Assembly: GCA_048549915.1 (NCBI GenBank)
Contig: JBLYYE010000008.1
Coordinates: 1-53,136 of the forward strand
Source: LSUCC0057 sp048549915
GTDB lineage: Bacteria; Pseudomonadota; Gammaproteobacteria; Pseudomonadales; Porticoccaceae
Reading direction: 5' to 3'
DNA: 53,136 bases
How positions within the stretch are numbered: the stretch's first letter is position 1; each line of letters begins with the position of its first letter. The translations under genes were made by a program, and so were the position numbers. This document shows, one piece after another, positions 43,625 to 52,652 of this stretch. The notes under the pieces are model-generated. The model made no database searches and was not told the DNA's origin. It saw only the letters and a list, made by a program, of their open reading frames with translations.

Positions 43625-45571
43625 CTACCAGCGTTCGCTCTGGTCACTACTGGGTGGTGGGCGCAGTTTCTGTTCGCGGGCGCGCTGTTGCGACTGATAG
43701 CGGAATTTGGCGCGCAGCAGGCCGGCGGGGTCGTCGTCTATTTTGCGCAGCCATTGCTCTAGTTCGCGGTCGGACTCTTGTTGCTGGTCGCTATTGGCCG
43801 CGTTGAGCTGCGCACTCTCTTCGCTCTGCTCATTGCTCTCACCTTGCTCGCCCTGTGCGGCTTGGTCGGACTGCTGTTCGGAGGGTTGTTCAGCGCTCTC
43901 TTGCTCAGCGGGCTTTTGTTGGTCGGGCTGGTCGCCAGAGGGTTGATCTTGCTCACCGTTTTGCGGCTGATTTTGCTGTTGGGCACGGCTGTCAGCGTCA
44001 GGCTGTTGTTGATTCTGCTGGTTATCGCCAGCTTGATCTTCGCTCTGGCTTTGCTGATTTTGGTCGTGCTGCTCACTTTGTTGTTGGTTCTCCTGTTGGT
44101 TTTCTTGCTGTTGTTGTTCCTTTTCCTGCTGTTGCTGTTGTTGCAGAGCGCGCTCTACGATGTCGCGGTTATAGCGGCCATCGGTATGCTCGGGCTGTTG
44201 AGCTAACAGTTGGTTGTAGGTGGCAAGCGCCGTTTCTAACTCACCGCTGCGCGCTAGAGCAGTGGCTGCGTTGTAGAGGGCAGTGGGGTTGTATTGGCTC
44301 TCTGGATCTGCGAGAAAATACTCAACCGCCCGATTGTAGTCGCCGTTGCGATAGGCCGCCGTACCAGCCCAGTCACTGCGCTCAAAGAGCTGGGCAGCTG
44401 TGCTGGCATCGCCCTCTGCCAATTTAGCTGCGGCTTGTTGATCGCGGCGCCACCAGAGATCTTGCCACTGTTGCTGCGCGCGCTCTCCCAGCGAAGGTGC
44501 TGTTGAATCGGTTTCAGCCGCCTGTGCAAAAGCCGAGGGAGTATGAGTGGCTGGCAGTAATAGAAAGAAAGTTACAGCTAGCAGCCCGCGCCTAAAGCAG
44601 AGTGCCATCGGCAGTAACAGCAGCAGTGCCACCCAGTGGGCGGTGTCACGCCATTGATCAAAGTCGCGTTCAACCGGTTTGCTGGCGGTAGTGGCGCGGC
44701 TATCGATATGTTCCAGGAGTGCGTTTGTGTCACTGTCGTCAGCGCTCAATGTGCGATAGATGCCGCGATGGCGGCTAGCGAGATCCGCCAGCACTGCACT
44801 GTTGAGCTTGGGTAACACAATAGCCCCATCAGCGGCCTTTAAAAAGCCGCCGTCGGCGAGTGGTATCGGTGCTCCCGAAGCGGTGCCAACTCCCAAGATA
44901 GAGAGCCGCACTGCTGAGTGGTCGTTCAAAATTTCACTGCTGGTGCGGGCGGCGTTGGCAGTGGCGCCATCGGTGATTAAAATAATATCACCGCGCCCCT
45001 CGGCGCCGTTTTGCAACAGTATTAAGGCTTGATCGATAGCGTCTTCCAAGTTGCTACCTATCTCTAACAGCAGGCTCGGGCTGAGTATCGGCACCAGGTG
45101 TGCGATGGTGTTGTTGTCTTCGGTCAGCGGTGACAGGACATGGGCTTGCCCGGCGTAAACCACCAGGGCTGTTAGCCCATCGCGGCGCTGATTGAGTAGA
45201 TCAAGTAGCTTGAAGCGGGCGCGCACCAGTCGGCTAGGGGCAATATCTTTGGCGTATAGCGACGGCGAAAGATCCAGTATCACCACCAAAGCGGATTGAT
45301 TGATTTCGACCGGTTGCGGCAGACGCTGCCAAGTGGGCCCGGCGGCGCCCACTGTGAGACCGATTAAAAGTGTAGCCAGCAGCGGCATAAAACGGCTTTT
45401 CCCGCCGCTGGATTGGGTTAACAGTGGCAGTATGGCTGGGGCAATAATCTGCTGCCAACCACTCTGACTGCGAGTTTTATGACGCTGCCAGAACAGCAGC
45501 GCAGGTATCGCTATAACTGCCCAGAGCCAGTGCGGGCGCAGAAAATGGAAGTTTTCAATAAACTCAATCAC
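43625..45571 (-). CDS. batB: BatB/BatC fusion: membrane von Willebrand A domain plus TPR protein with Gln-rich tail
   Basis: 648 residues. N-terminal membrane helices precede a vWA domain with the MIDAS start DLSPS (family DxSxS) and the ITDGATAN metal-site region. A TM segment follows near 310-345, then a TPR part (RNGDYNRAVEYF, YNAATALARSGELETALATYNQLL), then about 150 residues made almost only of Gln, Glu, Asp, Ser and Asn, ending with WLRKIDDDPAGLLRAKF. In many genomes batB and batC are separate; here they are one chain. GTG 45571 has GGGGAG upstream and overlaps the batA stop by four bases. The low-complexity tail creates long false frames on the + strand. Confidence 0.88.
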   Translation of the reverse strand: MIEFIENFHFLRPHWLWAVIAIPALLFWQRHKTRSQSGWQQIIAPAILPLLTQSSGGKSRFMPLLATLLIGLTVGAAGPTWQRLPQPVEINQSALVVILDLSPSLYAKDIAPSRLVRARFKLLDLLNQRRDGLTALVVYAGQAHVLSPLTEDNNTIAHLVPILSPSLLLEIGSNLEDAIDQALILLQNGAEGRGDIILITDGATANAARTSSEILNDHSAVRLSILGVGTASGAPIPLADGGFLKAADGAIVLPKLNSAVLADLASRHRGIYRTLSADDSDTNALLEHIDSRATTASKPVERDFDQWRDTAHWVALLLLLPMALCFRRGLLAVTFFLLLPATHTPSAFAQAAETDSTAPSLGERAQQQWQDLWWRRDQQAAAKLAEGDASTAAQLFERSDWAGTAAYRNGDYNRAVEYFLADPESQYNPTALYNAATALARSGELETALATYNQLLAQQPEHTDGRYNRDIVERALQQQQQQEKEQQQQENQQENQQQSEQHDQNQQSQSEDQAGDNQQNQQQPDADSRAQQQNQPQNGEQDQPSGDQPDQQKPAEQESAEQPSEQQSDQAAQGEQGESNEQSEESAQLNAANSDQQQESDRELEQWLRKIDDDPAGLLRAKFRYQSQQRAREQKLRPPPSSDQSERW

Positions 45572-46554
45572 TGTGTTCTCCCCGCTCTCAACAGGGTTAA
45601 CAGTGCCAGCAGTAGGGCGGCCACAGCTAATAGCCAGTATGCCAGTGCCACTTGTGGGCGAATACTTTCTCCCTCTTGCTCTATCGCTTCTATGCGGTTG
45701 AGCTCGCGGTAGACCTCAACTAGCTCGCTGATATCGCGGGCTCTAAAATAGCGACCGCCGGTATTCTCTGCAATTTGGGTGAGGCTCTCTTCATCGAGAT
45801 CTGAGCCGCTGCGCGTGCGCACAAAGCCGAGGATGCTCTGCCGCTCGGCAGCATCTGAGCCAATACCAATAGTGTGAATTTTTACCCCGGCGCGGGCAGC
45901 CAGTTCAGCTGCGCGCAGCGGGTCGAGCTCGCCAGAGGTGTTTGCGCCGTCGGTGAGCAGAATCATTACCCGCTGGCTGGCTGGGCGCTCGCGCAACCGC
46001 TTGATACCCAAGCCGATGGCCTCGCCAATAGCGGTACCGTTGCCGGCAAAGCCTATTTGCGCCTCGTCGAGGAGTACTTTTAACGTGGCGCGATCGAAAG
46101 TCAGCGGTGATTGCAGATAGGCGCGCTCACCAAATAATACTAGCCCGAGCCGATCGCCGCGGCGCTGCTCAACGAAGTCGCCGACAACCGCTTTAACGGC
46201 AAGCAGCCTATTCACCTGTTGGCCATTAAAGCGCATATCTTCCTGCTCCATACTGCCGGAGATGTCGACGGCCAACAGCAGGTCGCGCCCCTCGGTGGGC
46301 AGCAGTGTTGGCTCGCCCAGCCAGCGCGGCTGTGCCGCAGCTACCACCAGAGCGATCCACGCCAGCCACAGCAGAACCGTCGCTGTGCGCGAACTGTCGC
46401 GCCGCGCTGAACCACTTTGCTCGCCCAGCTGGCGGATTAACGTGGGGGCAATAAGCGCGGCAGTCTGACTACTTTTGCTCGGCTTTAGCCAGCGCTGCAT
46501 CAGCAGCGGGAGTGGTAGCGCTAGAAGTAGTAGTGGCCAGTGCAATTCAAACAT
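45568..46554 (-). CDS. batA: BatA: membrane von Willebrand A domain protein
   Basis: 328 residues. Two N-terminal hydrophobic segments, then a vWA domain with a perfect MIDAS DISGSM, the Thr contact in GNGTAIGEAIG, and LLTDGANTSG, then a C-terminal TM helix (LAYWLLAVAALLLALLTLL). The periplasmic/cytoplasmic side of the vWA domain is not decided by sequence. ATG 46554 with GGAG upstream; it overlaps the preceding gene by 8 bases and the next by 4. Partner of BatB in the MoxR-Bat system. Confidence 0.92.
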   Translation of the reverse strand: MFELHWPLLLLALPLPLLMQRWLKPSKSSQTAALIAPTLIRQLGEQSGSARRDSSRTATVLLWLAWIALVVAAAQPRWLGEPTLLPTEGRDLLLAVDISGSMEQEDMRFNGQQVNRLLAVKAVVGDFVEQRRGDRLGLVLFGERAYLQSPLTFDRATLKVLLDEAQIGFAGNGTAIGEAIGLGIKRLRERPASQRVMILLTDGANTSGELDPLRAAELAARAGVKIHTIGIGSDAAERQSILGFVRTRSGSDLDEESLTQIAENTGGRYFRARDISELVEVYRELNRIEAIEQEGESIRPQVALAYWLLAVAALLLALLTLLRAGRTQ

Positions 46555-47080
46555 CACTGGGCTCCAACAGCGAGTGGCAGTCGCGGGGCAGGGCGGCAAC
46601 CCAGCGTGGAGCTTGTGCGAGAAACTGCTCGCAGTAATTTTTCAGCGCACTGTCTGATTCGGTTTGGCCGGCATACAGTACTTGCTGCAGTAGCGCCCTG
46701 TTCTCAGGTAACTGTTTACTTTTCGGTAGTACTGCCAAGCGGTTGAGAGCGGTGATAAATTCGCCACCCGACAGTGGCAGCGATGGGTGAAGATCGCGGC
46801 GATGGCGGGCGACACGGCGTAAAATTTCTAGACACTCGGCGAGTGTTACCTGTGCGTTGCCATGTCGCTCAAAATCATCGCTAAGCTGCTTGAGCAGCTC
46901 CTGCGCAGTGCGCCTGTAACGGTTGCTGCGGTAGTGGCGCCAAAGTCGCTGTGACAGTAGAACGACAGCGGCGAGCGCGAGCAGTATTAGTAACCACCAG
47001 CCCGGCGCCAGTGGCCACCAAGAGATGGCCTCTGGCGGAGTAATATCGCGCAGTGCAGCGAGTGGGTCTTCGGCGTTCAT
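46547..47080 (-). CDS. DUF4381 membrane protein of the moxR-bat operon
   Basis: 177 residues. DPLAALRDITPPEAISWWPLAPGWW leads into one TM helix (LLILLALAAVVLLSQ), then a helical cytoplasmic domain. This is the DUF4381 pattern found between DUF58 and batA in proteobacterial operons. ATG 47080 overlaps the DUF58 stop as ATGA. Function unknown; likely a structural partner of the Bat proteins. Confidence 0.87.
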   Translation of the reverse strand: MNAEDPLAALRDITPPEAISWWPLAPGWWLLILLALAAVVLLSQRLWRHYRSNRYRRTAQELLKQLSDDFERHGNAQVTLAECLEILRRVARHRRDLHPSLPLSGGEFITALNRLAVLPKSKQLPENRALLQQVLYAGQTESDSALKNYCEQFLAQAPRWVAALPRDCHSLLEPSDV

Positions 47081-48033
47081 CGCGCTACCTGGCGAGCAGC
47101 ACGCCCGTAGGCCCGGCCCAATGGGATGAGGGCAGGCTGCTCTGTGCTGAGCTCAATATGAGCAGCTCGGTAACGATCAACCAGCTCATCGAGCTGTTGC
47201 TGTTGTTGGTTGCGAGCGGCAGTGTAGCGTTCGCGAAGTGAGTTATCTGCAGCGTTGAAGTGAAGGGTCTGCTGTTGATTGGTCACGGCAAATTGGCCGC
47301 GTTCTGGCAGCGCTTGCTCTAAGGGGTCTGAGACCGATAGTAGCGTCACATTGGCGTGTCGAGAGAGTTCGCTAAAGTGGCGATGGCAAGCGGCATCGAT
47401 GTCAATGAAATCGCTAATGATGAACAGGCTAGTTCCGGGCTTGACGATTTTTTTGGTCTCTTCGAGAAGTTCGGCCAAGCTTTGTGTGGGCGTTGAGCGG
47501 CCCAGATCGCTGAGCAGTGCGGTGCTGGCATCGCTGAGGCGGTGCAGATAATCGAGCACACTGTGTGAAGAGCGTTTGGGGCGTATATCCCACTGCTGTT
47601 GTGCCCCGGCGACAATGCCGCCGACTTGGTCGTTGGCGGCTAAGCCCGCCCAGCAGAGAAGGGCGGCTGCCTCGCAGGCGAGCACTGATTTGAGCGCGCA
47701 ACTACCGAACAGCATGGTGGGACGCAGATCGGTGACAATCACCACTGGGCGTTCGCGCTCCTCGCGATAGAGCTTGGTGTGCGGCACTTGGGTGCGAGCG
47801 GTCACCCGCCAGTCGATAGCGCGAATGTCGTCACCGGGTTGATAGAGGCGGACTTCATCAAAATCCATGCCTCGGCCGCGAAACCGCGATCGTTGGCTGC
47901 CGTTAAGCTGCGCCTTGGCATTGATTTTAGGGAAGTGACGCAGCTGGTTGGCAGCGTGGCGCAGGCGAATTAATTCGCCTACCTCGGCAGAGGTAGCAAC
48001 GGCAGTCGCTTCTGTCGGTCTGCTGGCTGGCAT
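47077..48033 (-). CDS. DUF58 domain protein
   Basis: 318-residue cytoplasmic protein. The DUF58 signature GMDFDEVRLYQPGDDIRAIDW is present (in pieces) near residues 55-75, with RVTAR after it and a vWA-like fold with VVIVTDLRPTM and SLFIISDF. Always found beside MoxR ATPases in this operon type. ATG 48033, six bases after the moxR stop. No catalytic activity is established. Confidence 0.92.
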   Translation of the reverse strand: MPASRPTEATAVATSAEVGELIRLRHAANQLRHFPKINAKAQLNGSQRSRFRGRGMDFDEVRLYQPGDDIRAIDWRVTARTQVPHTKLYREERERPVVIVTDLRPTMLFGSCALKSVLACEAAALLCWAGLAANDQVGGIVAGAQQQWDIRPKRSSHSVLDYLHRLSDASTALLSDLGRSTPTQSLAELLEETKKIVKPGTSLFIISDFIDIDAACHRHFSELSRHANVTLLSVSDPLEQALPERGQFAVTNQQQTLHFNAADNSLRERYTAARNQQQQQLDELVDRYRAAHIELSTEQPALIPLGRAYGRAARQVAR

Positions 48034-48039
48034 ACAGTG

Positions 48040-49008
48040 CTAAGCGGAGGGTACTTGCTGGAGTAGCTGGTCGATGACCTGGTTGACGGTGATACCGTTG
48101 GCTTCGGCCTCAAAGCTGCGGATAAGCCTGTGGCGCAGTACGTCGTGGGCTACCGCGCGAATATCGTCTGGTGTGACATAGTCTTTACCACTCAGCCATG
48201 CCAGTGCGCGCGCGCAGCGGTCGAGGGCGATGGTCGCGCGCGGGCTGGCACCAAAGTCTAGCCATTCGCCCAGTTGGCCGCTGCTGCGATTGCGGGTAGC
48301 CATTACTAATTGTATTAAATATTCTTCAACTCGCGGTTCCATGTGTACCACCAACGCCGCTTGGCGTGCGGCAAAAAGTGTCGCTTGAGTTATCTGCTGG
48401 GGTTGCTGCGCTGCGTTGTTATCTGCCTCGCGTCGCGACAAAGCGAGAATCTCTCGCTCGCTCTCAGCGGCGGGGTAGGCGACTTCTACATGCATCAAAA
48501 AGCGATCCATCTGTGCCTCAGGTAACGGGTAAGTACCCTCTTGCTCGATTGGATTTTGAGTCGCCATCACCATAAAAAGTGCCGGTAGCGGATAAGTGGT
48601 GGTGCCCACAGAGACTTGGCGTTCGGCCATCGCCTCGAGCAGCGCCGCTTGCACCTTGGCAGGTGCGCGATTGATCTCATCGGCGAGCACAATATTGTGG
48701 AACAGGGGGCCGCTTTGAAATTGGAACTCGCCACTTTGTGGGCGGTAAATATCGCTGCCGGTGATATCCGCGGGGAGTAGATCTGGGGTGAACTGAATGC
48801 GCTGGAAGTCACCCTCAATACCCTCTGCGAGCGCCTTAACCGCCCGGGTTTTAGCCAGGCCTGGCGCGCCTTCGACCAGGAGATGGCCATCGGCCAAAAG
48901 TGCCACTAACAGGCGTTCGACCAGATGTTGCTGACCGACCACTTGGCGGCTTAAGTGATCCTTGAGGGGTTGCAGGTCGGCGGCGGTAGGTTGCGATGTG
49001 GCCAGCAC
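48040..49008 (-). CDS. MoxR family AAA+ ATPase
   Basis: Chaperone-like ATPase of 322 residues thought to act on the vWA proteins encoded downstream. Walker A GAPGLAKT, FTPDLLPADITGSDIY, Walker B NIVLADEINRAPAKVQAALLEAM (in parts) and sensor ATQNPIEQEGTYPLPEAQMDRF are canonical MoxR. The start is GTG 49008: AAGGAG lies six bases upstream, inside the longer open frame that runs to 49050. First gene of the six-gene operon. Confidence 0.95.
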   Translation of the reverse strand: MLATSQPTAADLQPLKDHLSRQVVGQQHLVERLLVALLADGHLLVEGAPGLAKTRAVKALAEGIEGDFQRIQFTPDLLPADITGSDIYRPQSGEFQFQSGPLFHNIVLADEINRAPAKVQAALLEAMAERQVSVGTTTYPLPALFMVMATQNPIEQEGTYPLPEAQMDRFLMHVEVAYPAAESEREILALSRREADNNAAQQPQQITQATLFAARQAALVVHMEPRVEEYLIQLVMATRNRSSGQLGEWLDFGASPRATIALDRCARALAWLSGKDYVTPDDIRAVAHDVLRHRLIRSFEAEANGITVNQVIDQLLQQVPSA

Positions 49009-49110
49009 TTGCGGCTCCTTAGTTGGGGTTATTAAACAGTTTGGGCGCACACGCGCAGAGAGATAATGTGGTCTGGCCGAGCAATAATCAACCCACTGGC
49101 CGTTTAACTA

Positions 49111-49136
49111 AAAAGCCCTCGGCACTGCCGAGGGCT
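49111..49136 (-). terminator. Intrinsic terminator of rmf
   Basis: Ten-bp stem AGCCCTCGGC with GCCGAGGGCT, loop ACT, with a run of A on the left side that becomes T on the - strand. It ends the rmf transcript 20 bases past its stop and insulates the moxR operon promoter. Confidence 0.85.
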
Positions 49137-49156
49137 CTGGGTGTCACTCCTAGAGT

Positions 49157-49363
49157 TTAAAGATTGACGACTTTTTGCTGGGCGGTCATCTCATTAAAGC
49201 CATCCCAGTGGTCGTGGCGGCCTTCACGCCAGCCTCGTGTCCAGTGAAAAGCTTGCGGATTATCGCTATTGAATGGATTGCTGCTCAGGGGTTTATCGTG
49301 AATGGCGGCTTGATAACCGCGATTAAAAGAACGTTGGGAAGGGTCTCTCTTGTGTCTTCGCAT
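49157..49363 (-). CDS. rmf: Ribosome modulation factor
   Basis: Small basic protein that dimerizes 70S ribosomes to 100S in stationary phase. 68 residues. The RMF pattern is clear: MRRHKRDPSQRSFNRGYQA at the N-terminus and HWTRGWREGRHDHWDG at the C-terminal conserved block. It is longer than E. coli RMF (55 residues), with an insertion in the middle and a C-terminal extension. GGAGAG six bases before ATG 49363 is near ideal. It has its own terminator and is divergent from rlmKL. Confidence 0.92.
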   Translation of the reverse strand: MRRHKRDPSQRSFNRGYQAAIHDKPLSSNPFNSDNPQAFHWTRGWREGRHDHWDGFNEMTAQQKVVNL

Positions 49364-49439
49364 AACTCTCTCCGAGATTCACATTGAATAAATACAACTC
49401 AGATGACAACGCAAACACTGTTGGCGTCAATGTTATGAC

Positions 49440-49455
49440 CTTGGCATTTGCCAAG
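49440..49455. promoter_or_regulatory. Perfect palindrome between rmf and rlmKL
   Basis: CTTGGCA-TT-TGCCAAG: seven-base arms, two-base centre. It lies 77 bases upstream of rmf and 165 bases upstream of rlmKL, so it could be an operator for either. I cannot name a regulator for it. Confidence 0.3.
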
Positions 49456-49571
49456 AAGTTCAATCTCATTTTCGAAATCCGCTATTAGCGAGCATTTTCA
49501 ACAGCCAGAATCGATGCAATTGCCCAGTCAGTTAGTGAACCAGTACTCAATAACGACTAAGATAGCGCCCA

Positions 49572-49594
49572 CGCCGGCAGTTTTGCTGCCGGCG
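49572..49594 (+). other. Stable hairpin in the rlmKL leader
   Basis: Nine-bp stem CGCCGGCAG with CTGCCGGCG, loop TTTTG, ending 25 bases before the rlmKL ATG. No U-tract follows on either strand, so it is not an intrinsic terminator. A role in translation or mRNA stability is possible. Confidence 0.4.
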
Positions 49595-49619
49595 CCTAAT
49601 TATCTATTCAGAGCTGCTT

Positions 49620-51914
49620 ATGTCATCTATTCAAAACTGGTTAACTACCTGCCCTAAAGGGCTGGAGTCACTACTCGCCAATGAACTCGCCGAACTCGGC
49701 GCCAGTGAGGTGCGCGAGTCGGTTGCAGCTGTCTCTTTTAGTGGTGATCTGGAGGTTGCCTACAGGGTCTGTCTCTGGTCGCGCCTCGCCAACCGTCTGT
49801 TGCTTCCTTTAGCACGTGTTGAGATCGATAGTGGCGATGAGCTCTATGAGGCGGCCAAGTCGATCGCCTGGGAGCAGCACTTCACCTCACACAGTAGTTT
49901 TGCTATTGATTTTGTCGGTACGTCGCGCTCTATCGATCACACCACTTATGGTGCTCAGCGCATAAAGGATGCCATCGTCGACCGCTTCCGCGAGAGTGAT
50001 GGTAATCGACCCAATGTCGACTTAGCGCTGCCGGATATCCGCATTCAGGCACGGCTACATAAAGGTTATGTAACGATCTCGCTCGACCTGGCCGGCGAAA
50101 GTTTACACCGTCGCGGTTACCGCAGCGGCCAGGGCAATGCGCCACTCAAAGAGAACTTGGCGGCAGCACTGCTGTTGCGCAGTGGCTGGACTGAGCGCGC
50201 CGCCAGTGGCCAAGCGCTACTCGATCCAATGTGTGGTAGCGGCACGCTGCTTATTGAAGGTGCAATGATTGCCGCAGATATCGCGCCGGGCACTCTGCGC
50301 GCATCGCACCGTTACGGGTTCTTAGCTTGGCTGGACCACCAGCCAGAGTTGTGGCAAACGCTGATGGCCGAGGCACAACAGCGTCGCGCGGCTGGCCTTG
50401 AACTGCTGGAGCTGAATATAACCGGTTATGACAATAACCCGCGGATGGTCGAATACGCCACTGGCAATGTGGTAAACGCTGGGCTAGATGAACATATTCG
50501 CATTATTCTTAAACCGATCGACCAGTTTGGCAAGCCGACCGCCGCTAGCGGTCTGCTGCTGACCAATCCTCCCTATGGGGCGCGAATTGGCGAGCAGGAG
50601 ACACTGGTGCCGCTCTACGAAAAGCTCGGCGCGGTGTTGCAAAAAAACTTTGTCGGTTGGCGCGCGGCGATTTTCACCGGCAACCTAGAACTGGCGCGCA
50701 AGTTAGACTTGGCACCCAGCAAACAGTACAAATTTTACAACGGGTCTTTGGAGTGCAAGTTGTTGCTGTTTGATGAGCTGCGATCTAAATCCGCGGCCAT
50801 AGCGGAGCGCTTGAAGACGGCGCCGCCCAAACAGGAGATCTCCGACGGAGCACAGATGTTGCTCAACCGGCTGCAGAAGAACTACCGGCGCCTAAAAAAG
50901 TGGCTCGATCAGAGTGGTGTCAGCTGCTACCGGCTCTATGACCGCGATCTACCCGAATATGCGGTTGCCATTGATCACTATCGCCTAGAGCAGGGTGGGG
51001 TGGTTCTGCATATCCAAGAGTACGCGCCACCCGCCACTATCGACGCTGCTCAAGCGCGCCGACACTTTGACGACGTTAAAGCCGCCGTTAAGGCGTATTC
51101 ACCTAACTCGCAGCGCTTTTACAAAGAGCGCGCGCAGCAAAAGGGGCGCGATCAGTATCAGAAGCTCGGCAGTGCAAATAGCAAGCAGCTGGTAGTGGAG
51201 GAAGGGCCGGCGCGCTTAGAGGTGAATTTTACCGACTATTTGGATACAGGGTTGTTTCTCGACCATCGCCCAGTGCGCAAAATGCTCGGAGAAATGGCCG
51301 CCGGCAAACGCTTCTTAAACTTGTTTAGTTATACCTCGGCAGCTTCGATACACGCTGCCTTGGCGGGCGCGGAAAAAACTCTCAGTATTGATCTCTCCAA
51401 TACCTACTTAGATTGGTCGCGCCGCAACTTTGAGCTCAATGATCTAGATGAGCGCGACAATCCGTTGATGCGCGCCAATGTGCAGGAGTGGTTGGAGCGC
51501 GGTATTGGGGAGTTCGATCTGATTTTCCTGGACCCGCCGACATTTTCTAATTCAAAGAAAATGGCTGAATCGCTCGATATACAGCGAGACCACAGCGCAT
51601 TAATTCGCGGTGCAATGGGCAAGCTGGCGCCGGGTGGCGTACTGATTTTTTCTAATAACTTCCGCAAGTTTAAAATGGACAGCGAGCTTCTTGAGAGTTA
51701 TCGCATCAGCGATATCACCGCTTCCACCTTTGACCCGGATTTCAGTCGCGATGCGCGCTTACACAATGTTTGGCGAATAGAGCATCTCCATCAGCCCGAA
51801 GCGCGCGATCCCTATGCGGCTGCGCGCGGTGGAGCCCGGGCACCAACAAAAAGCGGCGAGCGCAATCGTCCGCCGGCGAGTAAAAACTCCGTCTGGGATC
51901 GCAAAAAGTGGTAG
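49620..51914 (+). CDS. rlmKL: Bifunctional 23S rRNA m2G2445/m7G2069 methyltransferase RlmKL
   Basis: Two SAM-dependent rRNA methyltransferases in one chain, 764 residues. N-terminal THUMP domain (about 45-155), RlmL domain with DPMCGSGTLLIEGAM and catalytic NPPYGARIG, then the RlmK domain with FLDHRPVRKMLG, FLNLFSYTSAASIHAAL and DPPTFSNSKKM. The length and order match gammaproteobacterial RlmKL. ATG 49620 begins the conserved IQNWLTTCPKGLESLLANEL. The C-terminal tail (about 735-764) is basic and Pro-rich. Its end overlaps the glutaredoxin-like gene. Confidence 0.96.
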   Translation: MSSIQNWLTTCPKGLESLLANELAELGASEVRESVAAVSFSGDLEVAYRVCLWSRLANRLLLPLARVEIDSGDELYEAAKSIAWEQHFTSHSSFAIDFVGTSRSIDHTTYGAQRIKDAIVDRFRESDGNRPNVDLALPDIRIQARLHKGYVTISLDLAGESLHRRGYRSGQGNAPLKENLAAALLLRSGWTERAASGQALLDPMCGSGTLLIEGAMIAADIAPGTLRASHRYGFLAWLDHQPELWQTLMAEAQQRRAAGLELLELNITGYDNNPRMVEYATGNVVNAGLDEHIRIILKPIDQFGKPTAASGLLLTNPPYGARIGEQETLVPLYEKLGAVLQKNFVGWRAAIFTGNLELARKLDLAPSKQYKFYNGSLECKLLLFDELRSKSAAIAERLKTAPPKQEISDGAQMLLNRLQKNYRRLKKWLDQSGVSCYRLYDRDLPEYAVAIDHYRLEQGGVVLHIQEYAPPATIDAAQARRHFDDVKAAVKAYSPNSQRFYKERAQQKGRDQYQKLGSANSKQLVVEEGPARLEVNFTDYLDTGLFLDHRPVRKMLGEMAAGKRFLNLFSYTSAASIHAALAGAEKTLSIDLSNTYLDWSRRNFELNDLDERDNPLMRANVQEWLERGIGEFDLIFLDPPTFSNSKKMAESLDIQRDHSALIRGAMGKLAPGGVLIFSNNFRKFKMDSELLESYRISDITASTFDPDFSRDARLHNVWRIEHLHQPEARDPYAAARGGARAPTKSGERNRPPASKNSVWDRKKW

Positions 51915-52165
51915 TGACGCTCTATACCGGTTCGCACTGTCATCTCTGCGAGCAAGCCGAGGCGGTTGTCTTGCCGCTGTTGAGTGAGCGCGGTGTGGTG
52001 TTGAATAAAGTCGATATTAATAGCGATCCTGCACTCTATGAGCGGTATCGTTACACCATTCCGGTCATTAGTGTCACCGCTGGCGCCGAGACCCTTGAAA
52101 AGGGCTGGCCATTTAGCCGCGGCCAAGTAGGGCGCTTAGTCGAGCAGGCGGCTGTCAGCGAGTAG
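51908..52165 (+). CDS. Glutaredoxin-like (DUF836) thioredoxin-fold protein
   Basis: 85-residue protein of the glutaredoxin-like PF05768 type: TLYTGSHCHLCEQAE with a CHLC redox pair, and the cis-Pro TIPVISV. No GSH-binding tail is obvious. The start is GTG 51908, inside the rlmKL end (overlap 7 bases); GTG 51914 is an alternative forming TAGTG. No clear ribosome site, so translation is probably coupled to rlmKL. Physiological role unknown. It overlaps convergent yaiI by 11 bases. Confidence 0.82.
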   Translation: MVVTLYTGSHCHLCEQAEAVVLPLLSERGVVLNKVDINSDPALYERYRYTIPVISVTAGAETLEKGWPFSRGQVGRLVEQAAVSE

Positions 52166-52652
52166 AGTTTTTGGCCAAGTAGCGATCGAGTTGATTGGCG
52201 AATTCCATGCGGTCGCGCTGGTTGAGGGGCGCCGGGCCACCGCCAACCTGCACAGCGCTGGAGCGCATGGTTTCCATGAAGTCGCGCATGGTCAGGCGAG
52301 CTTTAATGTTGCCGGCGGTGTAGCGCTCGCCTCGCGGGTTGAGCGCTTCCCCCTGTTTCTCAATCACTTCTGCGGCCAGTGGGATATCGGCGGTAATGAC
52401 CAGGTCCCCTGGCGCTACTTGTTGGACGATGTAGTTATCGGCGACATCAAAGCCCTGTGAGACCTGAATCGCCCGCAATGAGGGGATGCGCGGGATGGCG
52501 ATAGCTTGGTTGGCGACCAGTGTCACGGCGATACCGGTGCGCTCAGCGGCGCGAAACAAAATCTCTTTAATGACTTTGGGGCAGGCGTCTGCGTCGACAT
52601 AAATCGTCGGCAGGCTCGAGTTTGGCATTTCTGCAGGTGTTTGTTCGTTCAT
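52155..52652 (-). CDS. yaiI: YaiI/UPF0178 (DUF188) family protein
   Basis: 165 residues from ATG 52652. The NYN/PIN-like block YVDADACPKVIKEILFRAAER, GFDVADNYIV, LVITADIPLAAEVIEKQGEALNPRGE (seen in parts) and LTMRDFMETMR are near-identical to E. coli YaiI. Conserved Asp residues suggest a metal site as in PIN-like nucleases, but no activity is established. The first 16 residues are not conserved; ATG 52628 is a possible alternative. It is convergent with the glutaredoxin-like gene and divergent from thrS. Confidence 0.92.
   Translation of the reverse strand: MNEQTPAEMPNSSLPTIYVDADACPKVIKEILFRAAERTGIAVTLVANQAIAIPRIPSLRAIQVSQGFDVADNYIVQQVAPGDLVITADIPLAAEVIEKQGEALNPRGERYTAGNIKARLTMRDFMETMRSSAVQVGGGPAPLNQRDRMEFANQLDRYLAKNSTR

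Noticed and set aside
43778..44427. Long Leu-rich open frames on the + strand (142 and 190 residues)
   Set aside because: They are the complement of the CAG/CAA-rich Gln tail of the BatB/BatC gene; low-complexity DNA keeps other frames open. No ribosome site and no known fold.
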